In this document: positions 49,301 to 50,360 of the stretch, piece after piece
How the letters are laid out: each line of letters begins with the position of its first letter
How positions within the stretch are numbered: position 1 is the stretch's first letter
Assembly (NCBI GenBank): GCA_900754745.1
Contig: CAAEEB010000104.1
Span: forward strand, 1 to 50,360
DNA: 50,360 nt
Reading direction: 5' to 3'
DNA from: an uncultured Collinsella sp.
Lineage (GTDB): Bacteria > Actinomycetota > Coriobacteriia > Coriobacteriales > Coriobacteriaceae
Made by a program: the position numbers and the translations under genes
The notes under the pieces: generated by a model
The model's database searches: none
The model's input: the letters and a program-made list of their open reading frames with translations, nothing else
Told to the model about the DNA's origin: nothing

Positions 49301-49627
49301 TTATTCCTTAGAAAGATCTACTACGTAAACCTCTGTGGGCAATATCTCGGAGGGGTCGGGATTGCGTCTTTGCAAAATCTTATTCCGCGCGCGCGCGATG
49401 GTAAGTTCCTCAAGTTCTATTTCGCTCACGCGACGGATCAAATCTCCCGGCTGACAATCCAACTCAACACAGATATCGAGCAATGTCTTCAAGCGTATGG
49501 CCTTAATTTTTGCATTACGGATTTTAGAAATGTTAGCTGGCGTATGCCCAGTCGCTCTTATTAGATCGGCATTTGTTTTCCCGGTCTTGAGCAAAAGTGT
49601 CTCAACCTCAATAATGAGATAATCCAT
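49301..49627 (-). CDS. XRE-family HTH regulator
   Basis: A 108-residue regulator: helix-turn-helix in residues 5-68 (LLLKTGKTNADLIRATGHTP, ANISKIRN, LKTLLDICVELDCQPGDLI), like the YozG-type regulators found beside DUF2975 genes. The C-terminal 40 residues are charged. Start ATG 49627; the frame to 49633 would begin with TTG. It starts 10 bases after the DUF2975 stop. It may also control the RiPP promoter 100 bases downstream. Confidence 0.85.
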   Translation of the reverse strand: MDYLIIEVETLLLKTGKTNADLIRATGHTPANISKIRNAKIKAIRLKTLLDICVELDCQPGDLIRRVSEIELEELTIARARNKILQRRNPDPSEILPTEVYVVDLSKE

Positions 49628-49637
49628 GGTCAATCAC

Positions 49638-50207
49638 CTAGACCAAATCATCGGACTGGGACTGCAAAAGCGCCCCATAGCGCCAGAAGATCGACAAAGC
49701 GAAAGCAACCATCATTGCAATGATGGATCCCACATCCAAAGTGATGCCTGAGTCACCAATCTGAAGGAGAGCGGAATTCATACGACAGCTCAACATACAA
49801 TTACCCATCATTATTTTTAAATCGCTGCCAATCTGTAGAGAGCCCATCACGGCATTGATTGCAAATAGGCAAGCAATAACGGTAATCATCCGTGCATGTC
49901 GAATAGTAAAAGGCGATTGACGACGGGCGACATCGAAGCTGATGCTTAACAATGTGAACTCCCCTGCAAGGAGCAAAACCGCCCATAGCGCCAAGTTTGG
50001 GAGCGCGATGCTGCCGCCCTTACCAAGCTCAACGACCCCCTCGATTACCACTGCGCCGTTCAAAATACTTTGGCATGCAACAACAAATGCCGAACCAAAG
50101 ACGGCGATGGTAGCGATGGCTATAAGTACCAGCACGGCACAAAGAACCATTCCGATTTTTCTCATGTTATCGAACGACATCTCAATTCTTTGAGCGCTAT
50201 TCGCCAT
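49638..50207 (-). CDS. DUF2975 membrane protein
   Basis: A 189-residue inner-membrane protein with four helices (about 15-40, 68-92, 104-124, 155-175). SPFTIRHARMITVIA and the C-terminal WRYGALLQSQSDDLV are the DUF2975 hallmarks. Such proteins are encoded with small HTH regulators; a role as membrane sensor controlling the HTH is suspected in general but not shown. Start MANSAQ (ATG 50207) after AAAGGAG. Confidence 0.85.
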   Translation of the reverse strand: MANSAQRIEMSFDNMRKIGMVLCAVLVLIAIATIAVFGSAFVVACQSILNGAVVIEGVVELGKGGSIALPNLALWAVLLLAGEFTLLSISFDVARRQSPFTIRHARMITVIACLFAINAVMGSLQIGSDLKIMMGNCMLSCRMNSALLQIGDSGITLDVGSIIAMMVAFALSIFWRYGALLQSQSDDLV

Positions 50208-50289
50208 AGTAACTCCTTTTGCCATCCAGCAGAACTCTTTCAATTATTTTATCGTTACCGGAAACTCTTCTCTACAAGACGATATGAGA

Positions 50290-50358
50290 AAGCCATTGGG
50301 GTCGCCTCCCCCGCGGCGCAGCTTCTTTCCGCGGGCTCGGGGTGCCACAATGGGCTTT
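50290..50358. repeat. Long imperfect hairpin at the right edge
   Basis: AAAGCC-ATTG...CAAT-GGGCTTT at the tips, CCCCCGCGG...CCGCGGG inside, about 69 bp. GC content is back to chromosomal level here, so it may mark the right boundary of the AT-richer RiPP region. Confidence 0.6.
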
Positions 50359-50360
50359 GA

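Noticed and set aside
43610..50264. TTACCGGAAA present near both ends of the AT-richer region, as a possible boundary repeat
   Set aside because: Only 10 bp, and one copy is explained by the inverted repeat at 43583-43620; too short to call direct repeats or att sites.

Overview
The window is high-GC bacterial chromosome (roughly 60-65% by eye). It carries a FeoA-FeoB fusion, disA-ispD-ispF-cysS-rlmB, HipBA, and clusters of ribosomal-protein, EF-Tu and tRNA genes. Together these point to an actinobacterium of the Coriobacteriia, most like a gut Collinsella. That placement is inference from gene style and memory, not from a search.

Layout. 1-1.6 kb: rplL and rplJ (minus) with an attenuated leader, a promoter and a 220-bp palindrome. 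1.6-9.3 kb: an aminotransferase, an unknown protein, a GH13 amylase with a family-6 DNA glycosylase, an MFS exporter and feoAB under a tandem 17-bp operator. 9.4-11.4 kb: a zinc-ribbon membrane protein between two exact 62-bp-period arrays of alternating inverted half-sites. 11.4-24.7 kb: an esterase, a PTS IIA, an acyltransferase, asnS, a WYL-type regulator, a three-gene TrpXYZ-like ABC importer, MscS, and an operon of a cytoplasmic ParB/BMP fusion with a metallophosphoesterase. Four hairpins with a conserved GGGACAGG loop and varying arms lie here.

24.9-29.4 kb is the other half of the translation block, all minus: tRNA-Tyr, tRNA-Thr, tRNA-Met, tuf, rpmG, tRNA-Trp, secE, nusG, rplK, rplA. 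About 24 kb of unrelated genes separates it from rplJL. 29.6-32.6 kb is accessory: hairpins, a second array type (15-bp half-sites exactly every 40 bp in alternating orientation), a DUF262/DUF1524 nuclease, tRNA-Thr(UGU) and a duplicated fragment of that tRNA. 32.6-38.1 kb is the disA-ispD-ispF-cysS-rlmB-NYN operon. A manganese riboswitch with mntP, hipBA, pepD and a RelB/PIN toxin-antitoxin pair follow.

43.7-50.2 kb is distinctly AT-richer and looks acquired. It is a compact RiPP (modified peptide) locus: a 36-residue Cys/Gly-rich precursor gene (49022-49132), a leaky terminator, an ABC ATPase with two related permeases, a radical SAM/SPASM maturase and an ABC exporter. A DUF2975/HTH pair sits upstream. 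This is the best candidate for an undescribed system. The periodic alternating-repeat arrays are the second.
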